Assembly (NCBI GenBank): GCA_036389255.1
Contig: DASVQI010000024.1
Span: forward strand, 1 to 64,000
Direction: 5' to 3'
Length of the DNA: 64,000 nucleotides
DNA from: JACVRN01 sp036389255
GTDB taxonomy: Bacteria > Acidobacteriota > Blastocatellia > Pyrinomonadales > Pyrinomonadaceae
In this document: piece by piece, positions 16,819-25,644 of the stretch
How the letters are laid out: every line of letters starts with the position of its first letter
How positions within the stretch are numbered: position 1 is the first letter of the stretch
Program-made: the position numbers and the translations under genes
The notes under the pieces: generated by a model
Database searches by the model: none
What the model was told of the DNA's origin: nothing
What the model saw: the letters and a program-made list of their open reading frames with translations, nothing else

Positions 16819-17510
16819 TTAAAGTCAATCTATTGGATTCGGTGACTGACCGCGCTCGCGGCGTGGCCGTAGTTGAGCAGAAGGTCACTAATCCCGCCAT
16901 GCAGACGCTCATGATGGGAGTCGTCATCCTGGTGCTAGCGATGGCCGGGATGGGTTACGACTACGTGAGCGCTGGCGCATCCAAAGCTAAGGCTCAGAAA
17001 GACCTTGAAGAACAGCAGCGCATAGCCGCTCAGATGGCCGCCATCAACAAAGAGCAGGCCGAGCTTGAGAAGAAGACGAAGGACATACAGGTTCGCATTG
17101 ATGCCATCCAGAAGCTTCGCGCTTCTCAGCAGGGGCCCGGCAACGTGTTGCGCGAGATAAAGGAGCGCGTAGACAGCATTCAGGGTCTTTATCTTGAGAG
17201 CGTCGAGCAGGTGGGTAACGAGATTGTCATCAAGGGCGATTCGCCTAACGAAGCATCTGTGACCCGCTTTGGCCAGAGCCTTGAGTTTTCACAGGGACAG
17301 TTCTCCAACCTGAACATCTCTACCGAGCGCAAGCAGGTTCAGATTTCCTCCAAGGATACTAACGGCGCGCAGCTTGACCAGAACGCCCCGAAGCCTGAGG
17401 TTGTAAGCTTCACTATCAAGTGCAACTACACCCAGTCCGCCAACGGGCAGCCCGCCGCTCCCTCCACACCTCCTGCGAGCGCTCCCTCTAATCAGGTCGC
17501 TCAGAAATAA
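16815..17510 (+). CDS. pilN: Type IV pilus assembly protein PilN
   Basis: A 231-residue bitopic inner-membrane protein. The cytoplasmic N-terminus MIKVNLLDS carries the conserved I/V-NLL motif that docks into PilM. A transmembrane helix (about residues 34-54), a coiled-coil region (about 58-108) and a periplasmic ferredoxin-like domain (about 118-200) follow. The last 30 residues are Pro/Ala/Ser-rich. The ATGA overlap with pilM indicates translational coupling. PilN pairs with PilO to link PilM to PilP and the secretin. Confidence 0.93.
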   Translation: MIKVNLLDSVTDRARGVAVVEQKVTNPAMQTLMMGVVILVLAMAGMGYDYVSAGASKAKAQKDLEEQQRIAAQMAAINKEQAELEKKTKDIQVRIDAIQKLRASQQGPGNVLREIKERVDSIQGLYLESVEQVGNEIVIKGDSPNEASVTRFGQSLEFSQGQFSNLNISTERKQVQISSKDTNGAQLDQNAPKPEVVSFTIKCNYTQSANGQPAAPSTPPASAPSNQVAQK

Positions 17511-17610
17511 CCTGACCGGCACGGCGAGCATCTTCCCAAAAGAGTGCGCGCCGGTCACTGACAGCCCGCCGCCTGCGCCCTAGAGCAGTCCGAGCGGGAA
17601 GGGTAACAAG

Positions 17611-18246
17611 ATGAACTTAGGCAATCTTAAGGAACAACCCTGGTACTTGCGACTGACCATCATGGTTGTGGTCGCGGCGGTCGTTTACGCGGGCTTCTGG
17701 TACTTCATCACCAGTGGGACGCGAGCCGAAGCCAAGGAGATTAACACGCAGGTCGAAACGCTGATGCGCCAGAACGAGGGCGCACGCATCGCTTCGCAGC
17801 GCCTGAACGAATTCAAGGTCGCGTACCAGAACAAGCAGCAAGAGTATGACGAGCTGAAGGCGCTCTTGCCGGAGCAGCGCGAGCTGACGAGCGTGTTGCA
17901 GGGCGTGCAGGACAGAGCGCGCACAAGCCGCCTCTCGCTGATTCGCTTCTCTCCGAGGGACGACATACAGCAGGATTTTTATAGCGGTAAGCCGATACAG
18001 GTCGTCGTCAACAGCAGCTTCAGTAACCTGCGCTCCTTCTTCGACCAGATGGCACGCTACCAGCGCATAGTCTCCATCACGGACTTCAAGGTCAACCGCA
18101 TAAGGGAAGACGAGATGAATGCTTCCAAGACCATTGACGCGCAGTTCCTTATGACGGCTTATTACGTCTCTGCCGAAAAGCTTCAGCAGAGCGCTCCGGC
18201 GGCGCAGCCACCGGCCAACAACGCGCAGCCTGCTCCGGCCAAATAA
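17611..18246 (+). CDS. pilO: Type IV pilus assembly protein PilO
   Basis: A 211-residue bitopic inner-membrane protein with a short cytoplasmic start (MNLGNLKEQPWYL), a transmembrane helix (about 13-33), a coiled coil (38-90) and a ferredoxin-like periplasmic core (about 95-185) containing QVVVNSSFSNLRSFFDQMARYQRIV, split here into family-like strands and helix. The tail is Ala/Pro/Gln-rich, like that of PilN. A 100-nt gap separates it from pilN; GGAAGGGT precedes the ATG. It forms the PilN-PilO heterodimer of the alignment complex. Confidence 0.92.
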   Translation: MNLGNLKEQPWYLRLTIMVVVAAVVYAGFWYFITSGTRAEAKEINTQVETLMRQNEGARIASQRLNEFKVAYQNKQQEYDELKALLPEQRELTSVLQGVQDRARTSRLSLIRFSPRDDIQQDFYSGKPIQVVVNSSFSNLRSFFDQMARYQRIVSITDFKVNRIREDEMNASKTIDAQFLMTAYYVSAEKLQQSAPAAQPPANNAQPAPAK

Positions 18247-18302
18247 CCCGGCACCAAATCAAGAGCCGCAGGAGATGCGGCCCCTTTAACCGAGAAGACA
18301 CT

Positions 18303-18923
18303 ATGAAGCACTACAGCATGAATCTACGACACGTCACTCGCGGAGCATTACTGTTGGTTGCGGTCGTCATAGGCGGCTCAATCTTCTGCGTCTCCGCGCA
18401 GGATTCAAGGCGCGGCACTGGCGGGCGCGACCCCTTCGTTCCCTACAAGCCTGTGATTAGAACGAAGGCTCCGAAGGCGCAATCGGCGCCCGTGACGCCG
18501 CCTCCCATACAGGCGCGCATAGATAAGTACAAGGCGCAGAAGCTTGAAGCGATGCGCGCGCAGAAGGCCGCTCCGAAGCCTACGACGGCGCTGCTGCTGA
18601 GCGAGATGCAGGTCACTGGCATCTTTCGCACGCCGCGCGGATACGCCGCTATGGTGGAGGCGACGCCCATCAAGCTCTCCTACACTGTTTACCCCGGAGA
18701 GCAGTTCTACGACGGCCAGCTAGTAGCCATAGAGGAGAACCGGCTGGTCTTTCGCCACGAGGTTCTATACACGGACGGCAAGAGCCAGACGAGCGTAGAA
18801 GTCAAACCTCTGCGACAAGCCAACGCGGTCACGGACTCCATGACCGCCACGCGCTCTGGAGAAGATAGAAGCGCTACTGCTCCTACTACGACTACTAACG
18901 TAGCGCCTTCAGACCAACAATAG
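18303..18923 (+). CDS. pilP: Type IV pilus assembly protein PilP
   Basis: A 206-residue exported protein with an N-terminal hydrophobic signal (about 14-33). The RGTGGRDPFVPYKP stretch (residues about 38-51) is the RDPF-type motif of PilP. A linker follows, and then a small beta-domain (about 95-185; MQVTGIFRTPRGYAAMVEAT, then YPGEQFYDGQLVAIEENRLVF) that contacts the PilQ N0 domain. There is no lipobox cysteine, so unlike many PilP proteins it is probably not a lipoprotein but membrane-anchored or periplasmic. Pilus operon context supports the call. Confidence 0.87.
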   Translation: MKHYSMNLRHVTRGALLLVAVVIGGSIFCVSAQDSRRGTGGRDPFVPYKPVIRTKAPKAQSAPVTPPPIQARIDKYKAQKLEAMRAQKAAPKPTTALLLSEMQVTGIFRTPRGYAAMVEATPIKLSYTVYPGEQFYDGQLVAIEENRLVFRHEVLYTDGKSQTSVEVKPLRQANAVTDSMTATRSGEDRSATAPTTTTNVAPSDQQ

Positions 18924-19211
18924 TTTTCCGGGGTCTGGCAAAAAGCGTCGAGCGGAAGCCTGAGCCACTCGCGCCACACCGGCCAGACCTTTCACCAAAG
19001 CGCACTCATTCAATCATCCAGTTGAAGAGCATCGTCTGGAAAAGTTGAGACAGAGATACGCGCGCTTTCATTGACAATAAAGCTGCCGTCGAAAGATTCA
19101 TCCCGCGTTGTGCGGCGCGCGCTTTTGCCAGCCCTTTTAAAAGGGGCCGGACGAGCGCAGCGCGTGGCGGGGCAGAAACTTTCGCGGCAATTCCCTTAAA
19201 GGAGGGAACAC

Positions 19212-21476
19212 ATGTCCGATCTCTTTAGAATCAAGGCGGGTATCAGAAGGGGCGCGCTCGTCCTCATGCTGATCCTGTCTATTTCCATGTCGGCTCTGGC
19301 CGTTCGCCCGAACGTTGTTCTGATGGCGAAGAGCCTGAGCGCGTCCACCAACGGCGCAAACACCCTTATCACCATAGAGGGCACAGCGCCAATGCCCTAT
19401 TCCATCTCAAAGCCGGATGCGCGCACGGTTCTGGTAAGACTGCCGGGCGTAGACACGTCTCGCCTTGAGCAGATTTACAACGTGAACTCGCCGCTCGTAG
19501 CTGGCGTGCGCGTTGAGCGCGTGCTGAGGCTGGGCGAAACGCCCGTGCCTGTGGTGCGTGTCCTTCTACGAGAGCCCGCGCAAGACCGCTCCAAGCTTTC
19601 AAGCAACAACCTGATGCTTGAGCTGATGCCGGCGAGCCAGCCGGGCGAATCTTCCGCCCAGATGACCGGGCCGCAGACAGCGCCGGCGCAGGCCAACACG
19701 CTGAGCGTCGCCAACAATGGCGGGCTTATGACAGCGCAGGAACAGCCGCAGCAGCAGGAGGCAACGCCTTCTCCGACTCCAGTGAGCTTGCGTCCCATGC
19801 CTACGCCGCAGGTCAGAGTCACGCCGGGAAACTCCGCCGCGCAGCAGAACTCGCAGGGCCAGCAATACGGCCAGCCGGGCTTCGTGGGCGAGCCTATTAA
19901 TTTGAATGTCGTCAACGCGGACATACGCGACATACTGAACTACATCACGGAGCAGTACGGCGTGAACTTCGTCATAGACAGTTCCGTAGGCGCTGTGCCC
20001 GTGACCGTCAACGTGACTGACGTGCCGTGGAACTTCGCGCTTGGTGCCATCCTGCGCGCCAACCGCCTCGGCATAGATGTGGAAGGAAACATCCTGCGCG
20101 TGGCCACCTCTGAGGTTCTTGCTTCAGAGACGGCAGTGCAGGAGAGAATCCGTGATGCGCAGCTTAATAACGCGCCTCTCGTGACGGAATTTATACGCCT
20201 TAACTACGCTCGCGCTTCCGGCACGCTGGCACAGGCCGCAGGCTCTACCGGCGGCTTCGCCGGCGGGTCAACGAACGAGAGCTTTTCCGGCGGCTCGGGC
20301 GGCGACGCCACGGGCGGGAGCGGCGATCAGGGAATTCTCCCAATCATCGCGCGCCGTCTCTCCAGACGCGGTTCCGTTGAAGTTGACGGGCGCAGCAACA
20401 CGCTCATCATCACCGACGTTAAAGAGAACATAGACGCCGTGCGGCAGCTAGTCACACTGCTAGACCAGCCGGAGCCGCAGGTTGAGATAGAGACTCGCAT
20501 AGTCATAGCCAACCGCAACTTCAGCCGCGACCTTGGCGTGCAGCTTTCAGCCCTTGCGCTCAACGCGAGTCGCGGAGGCGGAGCCTCTTTCAGCACCTTG
20601 CCGGGCGGCGTACCTCCCGGAGCAACACCCGGCCCGCAGCCAGCGACGCAGGGAGCCACTCTCGGGGCTAATCTTGCCAACACGGTCATAGGACTGACGA
20701 CAGGCATCTTCGGCACCGCGCAGATTTCCGCAGCCATCACGGCAGCCGAAAGCCGTGGACAGGCGAAGATTGTCGCCACCCCGCGCGTGACGGCCCTTAA
20801 CAACCGTCCGGCGCAGATTGAGAGCGGACAGCAGATTCCCGTTGTGACTCCGCAGGCAGGCGCTACGGGCGGAGCGCTGCTCTTTACCACGACCTTCGTC
20901 TCCGTTCCGCTTCGTCTCTCGGTCACACCGCAGATTTCCGACGCGGGTACGGTCGTGCTTCGCGTGACGGCTGAAAACAACAGCGTCAACACGACGATTG
21001 CCGTCAACGGCACGCCCGGCATTGACACTCAGCGTATGCAGACGGAAGTGCTCGTGCCGGATGGAGGAACGACCGTTATCGGCGGCGTGCTAGCGGACAA
21101 CGAGACGGAGTTGCAGAACCGCACGCCGGGCCTCGGCAGCATCCCCATACTCGGAAATCTCTTCAAGCGCAAACAAACCACGCGCCAGACCAACGAGATT
21201 CTGTTCTTCATCACGCCGCGCATATACAGGCCTGACTACGCGGGCCGCCCGACCCCGGGTACGGTCAGCACAGGCACCCGCACGGCCACGATTCCGCAGC
21301 CCGTCCCGCTAGGCAATCCGCCGACCAACACGCCTACGCCGACGCAGTTGCAGCAACAGCAGCAGCCTGCCGTACAGCCGCAGACCACTGTGCCGCAGCC
21401 AACCACAGGGCCAACAACTCAGCCGCAGACGGCTGCGCCCGCCAGACCCGGAGCGGCCACCGGCCAGCGCCCGTAA
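19212..21476 (+). CDS. pilQ: Type IV pilus secretin PilQ
   Basis: A 754-residue outer-membrane secretin through which the pilus exits. In order: signal segment (about 14-31); one AMIN domain (about 38-140, peptidoglycan binding); a Gln/Pro linker; the STN/N0 domain (about 225-300, INLNVVNADIRDILNYITEQ); an N1-type domain with a Gly/Ser-rich insertion (about 340-375); and the secretin core (about 410-680) with VPDGGTTVIGGVLADNE and TPGLGSIPILGNLFK. The tail is Pro/Gln/Thr-rich. A strong AGGAGG lies 6 nt before the ATG. The 288-nt gap after pilP contains a CCCTTTTAAAAGGG palindrome near 19135 and no other clear signal. Confidence 0.95.
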   Translation: MSDLFRIKAGIRRGALVLMLILSISMSALAVRPNVVLMAKSLSASTNGANTLITIEGTAPMPYSISKPDARTVLVRLPGVDTSRLEQIYNVNSPLVAGVRVERVLRLGETPVPVVRVLLREPAQDRSKLSSNNLMLELMPASQPGESSAQMTGPQTAPAQANTLSVANNGGLMTAQEQPQQQEATPSPTPVSLRPMPTPQVRVTPGNSAAQQNSQGQQYGQPGFVGEPINLNVVNADIRDILNYITEQYGVNFVIDSSVGAVPVTVNVTDVPWNFALGAILRANRLGIDVEGNILRVATSEVLASETAVQERIRDAQLNNAPLVTEFIRLNYARASGTLAQAAGSTGGFAGGSTNESFSGGSGGDATGGSGDQGILPIIARRLSRRGSVEVDGRSNTLIITDVKENIDAVRQLVTLLDQPEPQVEIETRIVIANRNFSRDLGVQLSALALNASRGGGASFSTLPGGVPPGATPGPQPATQGATLGANLANTVIGLTTGIFGTAQISAAITAAESRGQAKIVATPRVTALNNRPAQIESGQQIPVVTPQAGATGGALLFTTTFVSVPLRLSVTPQISDAGTVVLRVTAENNSVNTTIAVNGTPGIDTQRMQTEVLVPDGGTTVIGGVLADNETELQNRTPGLGSIPILGNLFKRKQTTRQTNEILFFITPRIYRPDYAGRPTPGTVSTGTRTATIPQPVPLGNPPTNTPTPTQLQQQQQPAVQPQTTVPQPTTGPTTQPQTAAPARPGAATGQRP

Positions 21477-21498
21477 TCTTTGGAAGGAGGACTTTCCG

Positions 21499-21864
21499 AT
21501 GTTCAAAGAGCCACTGAAGGCCATCATTGAGAGAGCCGACGGAAGCATAGGCGCGTGCATCATGGGCACGGACGGCATCAGCGTGGAGAAGGTTCTGACC
21601 GACGAAGCGCGCGAGGCCAACCTTGATGTGGCGGCAGCCGAGTTCACTTCACTCGTGCGAAACGCACAGCGCACGGCGGGAGATACCGGACTCGGAAGCC
21701 TGCGCGAGTTGGTCATATCGCTCGAAGGCGCGGTCGTCATCATGCGACTCTTCAGCCGCGAATACTTCGTAGTGCTGATGATGAGGCCGGACGGCAACCT
21801 TGGCCGTGGCCGTTTCGAGATACGCAAGGCCGAGCTTGAGCTTGCACGCGAGTTCGTCGTGTAA
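21499..21864 (+). CDS. Roadblock/LC7 domain protein (MglB-like)
   Basis: A 121-residue single-domain Roadblock/LC7 protein: an initial helix (MFKEPLKAIIERADGSIGAC), the GTDGISVEKVL strand-turn, a long helix and the closing FVVLMMRPDGNLGRGRFEIRKAELELARE. Bacterial members such as MglB are GTPase-activating partners of MglA-type Ras-like GTPases that set the pole of type IV pilus activity in Myxococcus. It starts 22 nt after pilQ with an excellent GGAAGGAGG site, so it is part of the pilus operon. No MglA-like GTPase is in the window. A role in pilus polarity is inference from context. Confidence 0.82.
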   Translation: MFKEPLKAIIERADGSIGACIMGTDGISVEKVLTDEAREANLDVAAAEFTSLVRNAQRTAGDTGLGSLRELVISLEGAVVIMRLFSREYFVVLMMRPDGNLGRGRFEIRKAELELAREFVV

Positions 21865-21961
21865 GCGAAAGCCGTTACTATCATCGGCCATAACCCGGAG
21901 CTTCGGCTCGTCAGTGCCGGACGAGCGTTTGAGAGCGAGCAAGGGGCAGGGAAACAAAATG

Positions 21962-22019
21962 GCCGCCAGTGAACAGATGGGTACTCAAGGGGAATTTCTG
22001 AGGTCTGTTCACTGGCGGC
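21962..22019. repeat. 16-bp inverted repeat ahead of pilT
   Basis: Perfect 16-bp arms (21962-21977 and 22004-22019; GCCGCCAGTGAACAGA and complement) separated by 26 nt, in the 185-nt gap between the Roadblock gene and pilT. It ends 30 nt before the pilT ATG and has no T-run. It could be an attenuating or mRNA-processing hairpin that uncouples pilT from the upstream genes. Confidence 0.5.
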
Positions 22020-22049
22020 TTCTCATCTTGATAATAGTCGGATAATGAA

Positions 22050-23162
22050 ATGGCAAAATTAGATGAGCTACTGACATTCGCGAAGCAGAAGAGCGCTTCC
22101 GACCTTCACTTAACAAGCGGCTCCTCTCCGTACTTGCGCATACACGGCGAGATGATTAAGCTCAATTACCGCCACGTGTCGCCTGAAGTCTGTCACGGCC
22201 TGATTTTCGAGATTCTGACAGACCTCCAGAAGGAGCAGTTTCTGGAAACCAGAGACCTTGACTTCAGCTACACGCTGGAAGGCGTGGGCCGCTTTCGCGT
22301 CAACGTCTTCATGCAGCGAAACGGCATAGGCGCTGTCTTTCGCCACATAGCCGAAGACCTTCTGACCATAGAAGAGTTGGGGCTGCCCGAACAACTGCTA
22401 GACCTGATAGATGTCTCCGAAGGACTGATTTTGGTCACAGGCCCAACGGGCTCCGGCAAGTCCACTACGCTCGCCGCCATGATTCACGAGATAAACATGA
22501 ATCAGCGCGCGCACGTCATCACCATAGAAGACCCCATAGAGTTCGTACACACCAACCATCAGTCTCTGATTAACCAGCGCGAAGTCGGCAATCACACGGA
22601 ATCTTTTCACAGCGCGCTTCGTGCCGCCCTGAGAGAAGACCCTGACATCATACTCGTAGGCGAGATGCGCGACCTTGAGACAATCTCTCTGGCCATCACT
22701 GCGGCAGAGACGGGCCATCTTGTATTCGGCACGCTGCATACTAACTCCGCCACGAAGACCGTTGACCGCATCATAGATGTCTTCCCGGACAGCCAGCAGT
22801 CGCAGATTCGCACTATGCTGTCCGAGAGTCTGCGAGGCGTGGTGGCGCAGGCACTGCTGCCGCGCGCAGACGGCGAAGGCAGAGCGCCGGTCGTGGAGAT
22901 TCTCGTGAATCTTCCGGCGGTAGCAAACCTCATACGCGAAGGCAAGACCTTTCAGATTGCTTCGGCCATGCAGACCAAGCGGGCACAGGGGATGCTCACC
23001 TTCGAAGCTTCCATCAACGACCTTGTACGCCGGGGCGTCATCAGCAAGCAGGACGGCATGAACTTCTTGGGGCGTAGGTTCAACAGCATAAGCTCGGGCG
23101 CGAACGGCTCGACCGCCGCGCACTCACCCGCGGCCAGAGAACTCAATACCGTCTCGTACTAA
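22050..23162 (+). CDS. pilT: Type IV pilus retraction ATPase PilT
   Basis: A 370-residue hexameric motor ATPase that depolymerises pili for twitching. It has the N-terminal PAS-like domain opening DLHLTSGSSPYLRIHG, Walker A GPTGSGKS (131-138), the Asp-box region TIEDPIEFVH, Walker B-type PDIILVGEMRD and His-box GHLVFGTLHTNSATKTVDRI. The PilT-typical C-terminal stretch AIRNLIRE appears as VANLIREGKTFQIASAMQT. The tail is a short Ser/Ala extension. The extension motor PilB, platform PilC and pilins are not in the window. Confidence 0.96.
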   Translation: MAKLDELLTFAKQKSASDLHLTSGSSPYLRIHGEMIKLNYRHVSPEVCHGLIFEILTDLQKEQFLETRDLDFSYTLEGVGRFRVNVFMQRNGIGAVFRHIAEDLLTIEELGLPEQLLDLIDVSEGLILVTGPTGSGKSTTLAAMIHEINMNQRAHVITIEDPIEFVHTNHQSLINQREVGNHTESFHSALRAALREDPDIILVGEMRDLETISLAITAAETGHLVFGTLHTNSATKTVDRIIDVFPDSQQSQIRTMLSESLRGVVAQALLPRADGEGRAPVVEILVNLPAVANLIREGKTFQIASAMQTKRAQGMLTFEASINDLVRRGVISKQDGMNFLGRRFNSISSGANGSTAAHSPAARELNTVSY

Positions 23163-23171
23163 GGGCACGCT

Positions 23172-23261
23172 CACCGCAGAGACGCAGAGAGACGCGGAGG
23201 TTTACGCAGAGAGGTTGAATTACTTTGCGCTTCCTCTGCGTTACTTTGCGTCTCTGCGGTG
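23172..23261. repeat. Family B palindrome, copy 2
   Basis: Long inverted repeat opening CACCGCAGAGACGCAGAGAG and closing with its complement, with internal GCGGAGG/CCTCTGCG words. It begins 10 nt after the pilT stop and is followed by ACTCTTTTCC, so it could terminate the pil transcript. Copies lie at 641-733 and 59881-59974. Confidence 0.65.
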
Positions 23262-23282
23262 ACTCTTTTCCGTTTTTGAAAG

Positions 23283-23789
23283 ATGCGGGACTCTGTAAAG
23301 ACAGTCATAGCAGCGCTGGCATCCATATATTTCCTGTGGGCCGCCTTTCATCCGGCCGATTGGAGGTTCGTTGACAACTTCAATCTGGTGATGCACGAGG
23401 CCGGACATATTATCTTCATGCCGTTCGGGCAGTTTATGACGATTGCCGGAGGCTCGCTCTTTCAGGTGATAGTTCCGGCGGTCTTCGCCTTCTACTTCTA
23501 TTATCAGAAGAAACAGTTTTCGTGCGCGCTGGTGCTCTTCATGGTCGGAGAGAGCCTGTTGAATGTCTCAGTCTATGCCGGTGACGCCGCGCTGATGCAG
23601 CTTCCGCTCTTAGGCGGCGACGATTCCATACACGACTGGAACTGGATGTTGGACAGCTTGAATCTGCTTGAGCGGACGCGGGAGATTGCGGGAGCTATTC
23701 GCGCGCTGGGCGTGCTGGCGATTCTTTCGGCTTGCGTCTTCTCGTTCCTTTATGCGCGCAAGTGCGCCGAAGCCGAACAGTTCGATTAG
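23283..23789 (+). CDS. Small membrane protein with HEAGH zinc motif
   Basis: A 168-residue integral membrane protein with about four hydrophobic segments. It contains HEAGH (residues 38-42), an HExxH zinc-binding motif at a membrane boundary, as in M50-type intramembrane metalloproteases. A later Asp-rich region (GGDDSIHDWNWMLDSLNLL) could supply a third ligand; the classical M50 NPDG/LDG motif is not evident. It is much shorter than typical M50 enzymes. It follows pilT on the same strand after the family B palindrome, and its stop is 6 nt from that of the convergent mtgA. Function unknown; a protease role is inferred from one motif. Confidence 0.6.
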   Translation: MRDSVKTVIAALASIYFLWAAFHPADWRFVDNFNLVMHEAGHIIFMPFGQFMTIAGGSLFQVIVPAVFAFYFYYQKKQFSCALVLFMVGESLLNVSVYAGDAALMQLPLLGGDDSIHDWNWMLDSLNLLERTREIAGAIRALGVLAILSACVFSFLYARKCAEAEQFD

Positions 23790-23795
23790 GAATCC

Positions 23796-24566
23796 TCAGC
23801 CGGTACCCTGCGGCATCTTCACGAAGGGCATTCCGCGAAGGATGATTTTCTGGCGGCGCTGCACGCGCTTGAGGTTCTTCTGCGGGTTAAAGACATTGAG
23901 CGGGCTCGGAATCATCGCGGAGAGGAAGGCCGCTTCGCGCTGTGTGAGGTCTGCGGCAGACTTTTTGAAGTAGAACTGTGATGCTGCTTCAGCGCCGTAT
24001 ATGCCGTCGCCCCACTCTATGACGTTGAGGTAGACTTCAAGGATTCTGCGCTTGGACAACTCTCGCTCAAGAAAGAACGTGATGACGGCCTCGCGCCCCT
24101 TCCGCAGGAAAGAACGCTCGCTCGACAGGTAAAGATTCTTGGCTAACTGTTGTGTGATGGTGGAAGCGCCGCGCTTGAAGCTGGGCAGATTCCAGTCCCA
24201 GATGGAAGGGTCTTCACCTTCCTGCTTAGACTCCTTCTCGGCTTCGCGCTGCGCCTCTTCCCACGCGCGCTGAATCGCCACGTAGTCGAAACCCTTATGC
24301 GTGGCGAAGTTTGTATCTTCGCCCGCCAGCACCGCTCGTTGAAGGTGCGGCGAGATTCTCTCAATCGGAACCCACATCTGCACCCGTCTGGGCTCCTCTC
24401 CGCGCGCCCGCGCCTCCTGCATGCGATAGTCTATCAGCGAAGTCGAAGAGGGGTTCTGGTCGCGCAGTTTTGAGATGGTGTAGGTGTAAGAGACGAACAC
24501 GTAGACGAGGGCTACTATAAGCCCCAGAAGCATCCCCAGAAAGATTCGTCTAATCCAACCCCACAT
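23796..24566 (-). CDS. mtgA: Monofunctional peptidoglycan transglycosylase
   Basis: A 256-residue GT51 glycosyltransferase that polymerises lipid II into glycan strands at the outer face of the inner membrane. It has an N-terminal membrane anchor (about 7-27), the catalytic motif AVLAGEDTNFATHKGFD (E as catalytic base), the RGASTITQQLAKNLYLS motif and the REAVITFFLERELSKRRILEVYLN core. There is no transpeptidase domain, which distinguishes it from PBP1-type enzymes. It lies 27 nt downstream of the deacetylase-family gene on the same strand. Confidence 0.93.
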   Translation of the reverse strand: MWGWIRRIFLGMLLGLIVALVYVFVSYTYTISKLRDQNPSSTSLIDYRMQEARARGEEPRRVQMWVPIERISPHLQRAVLAGEDTNFATHKGFDYVAIQRAWEEAQREAEKESKQEGEDPSIWDWNLPSFKRGASTITQQLAKNLYLSSERSFLRKGREAVITFFLERELSKRRILEVYLNVIEWGDGIYGAEAASQFYFKKSAADLTQREAAFLSAMIPSPLNVFNPQKNLKRVQRRQKIILRGMPFVKMPQGTG

Positions 24567-24593
24567 AGTCTATAAAGAGGCCGCGAAAGAGTG

Positions 24594-25562
24594 TCAAAAC
24601 TGCCCGGCGCTGCGCTCAGCCGGATTATAGTTCAAGTCGCGCGGTATATTCGCATCCGGCTGGTGAAAGACCCTGCGCGCGGTTCTGACGGTGTTCGCGT
24701 GAATCTCCACAGTGTCATGGATGTCCGCCGCGTAGCCGCCCGACATGACGGTAACGACGGGCACGAGGTGCTGCCTGCACTCGGTCAACACAAGCTCGTC
24801 ACGCGCACGAAGCCCCTCGATTGAAAGCGCCAGCCTTCCAAGCTTGTCGCCCGCGAACGGGTCAGCGCCTCCCAGATAAAAGATTATGTCAGGCTCGTGC
24901 ATCATCACCTTCTCAAGATTTTCTTCCAGCGCTCTAAGGTAATCTTCGTCACTTGTGCCGTCCGGCAACTCTACATCCAGCGTGGAGCGTTCCTTGAAGA
25001 GCGGGTAGTTCTTAGCGCCGTGCATGGAGAAGGTGAAGACTCGCGGGTCGTCGCGGAAGATGAAGGCGGTTCCGTTTCCCTGATGAACGTCGCAGTCAAC
25101 AACTGCCGCGCTCGTAATCTTACTGTCTCGCTGGAGAACGCGTATGGCAATCGCCACGTCGTTGAGCACGCAGAAGCCTTCGCCACGCTCAGGGAAGGCG
25201 TGATGCGTGCCTCCCGCAAGATTCGCCGCGACGCCTTCCGTCATGGCGTTGCGAGCGGCCAGAAGCGTCCCGCCCGAAGCCAGAAACGAACGCCGCACCA
25301 GAGCCTTCGACCACGGAAGCCCCAGCCTCCTAATCTCTCGCGCCGTCAAAGACCCGTTGCGGAGGCGCGTCACATAGTCAGGCGTGTGAACCAGCAGCAC
25401 GTCTTCAATCGCGGCAGGCTCGGGCTCGACAATTTCCGATTGCGAGAGCGTGCCTTCCGCCAGCAGCAGGTCGCGCACCAGCTCGAATTTGCGAATCGGA
25501 AAGACGTGGCCTTCGCCTATGTCGGCGTAGTAGCGCTGTGTATATGAAACAAGCATCAACAA
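24594..25562 (-). CDS. Histone deacetylase-family (AcuC/APAH-like) hydrolase
   Basis: A 322-residue zinc hydrolase of the arginase/deacetylase fold. The active site is complete: GGTHHAF with H120/H121, DCDVHQGNGT with zinc ligands D158 and H160, GGADPFAGDKLG with D234, and catalytic-type Y277 in SGGYAADI. Bacterial members deacetylate small acetylated amines or protein lysines (for example acetyl-CoA synthetase via AcuC); the substrate cannot be told here. It lies 27 nt upstream of mtgA, so a two-gene operon is likely, and downstream of the ABC-2 genes. Confidence 0.9.
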   Translation of the reverse strand: MLMLVSYTQRYYADIGEGHVFPIRKFELVRDLLLAEGTLSQSEIVEPEPAAIEDVLLVHTPDYVTRLRNGSLTAREIRRLGLPWSKALVRRSFLASGGTLLAARNAMTEGVAANLAGGTHHAFPERGEGFCVLNDVAIAIRVLQRDSKITSAAVVDCDVHQGNGTAFIFRDDPRVFTFSMHGAKNYPLFKERSTLDVELPDGTSDEDYLRALEENLEKVMMHEPDIIFYLGGADPFAGDKLGRLALSIEGLRARDELVLTECRQHLVPVVTVMSGGYAADIHDTVEIHANTVRTARRVFHQPDANIPRDLNYNPAERSAGQF

Positions 25563-25644
25563 AACAGTCCGGAGTCTTGAGCGTTTGAAGAATCAGTCTA
25601 GCCGTTACTCTCAGGACTCTCAAGACGCTGCGGCCTCTCCCGCT

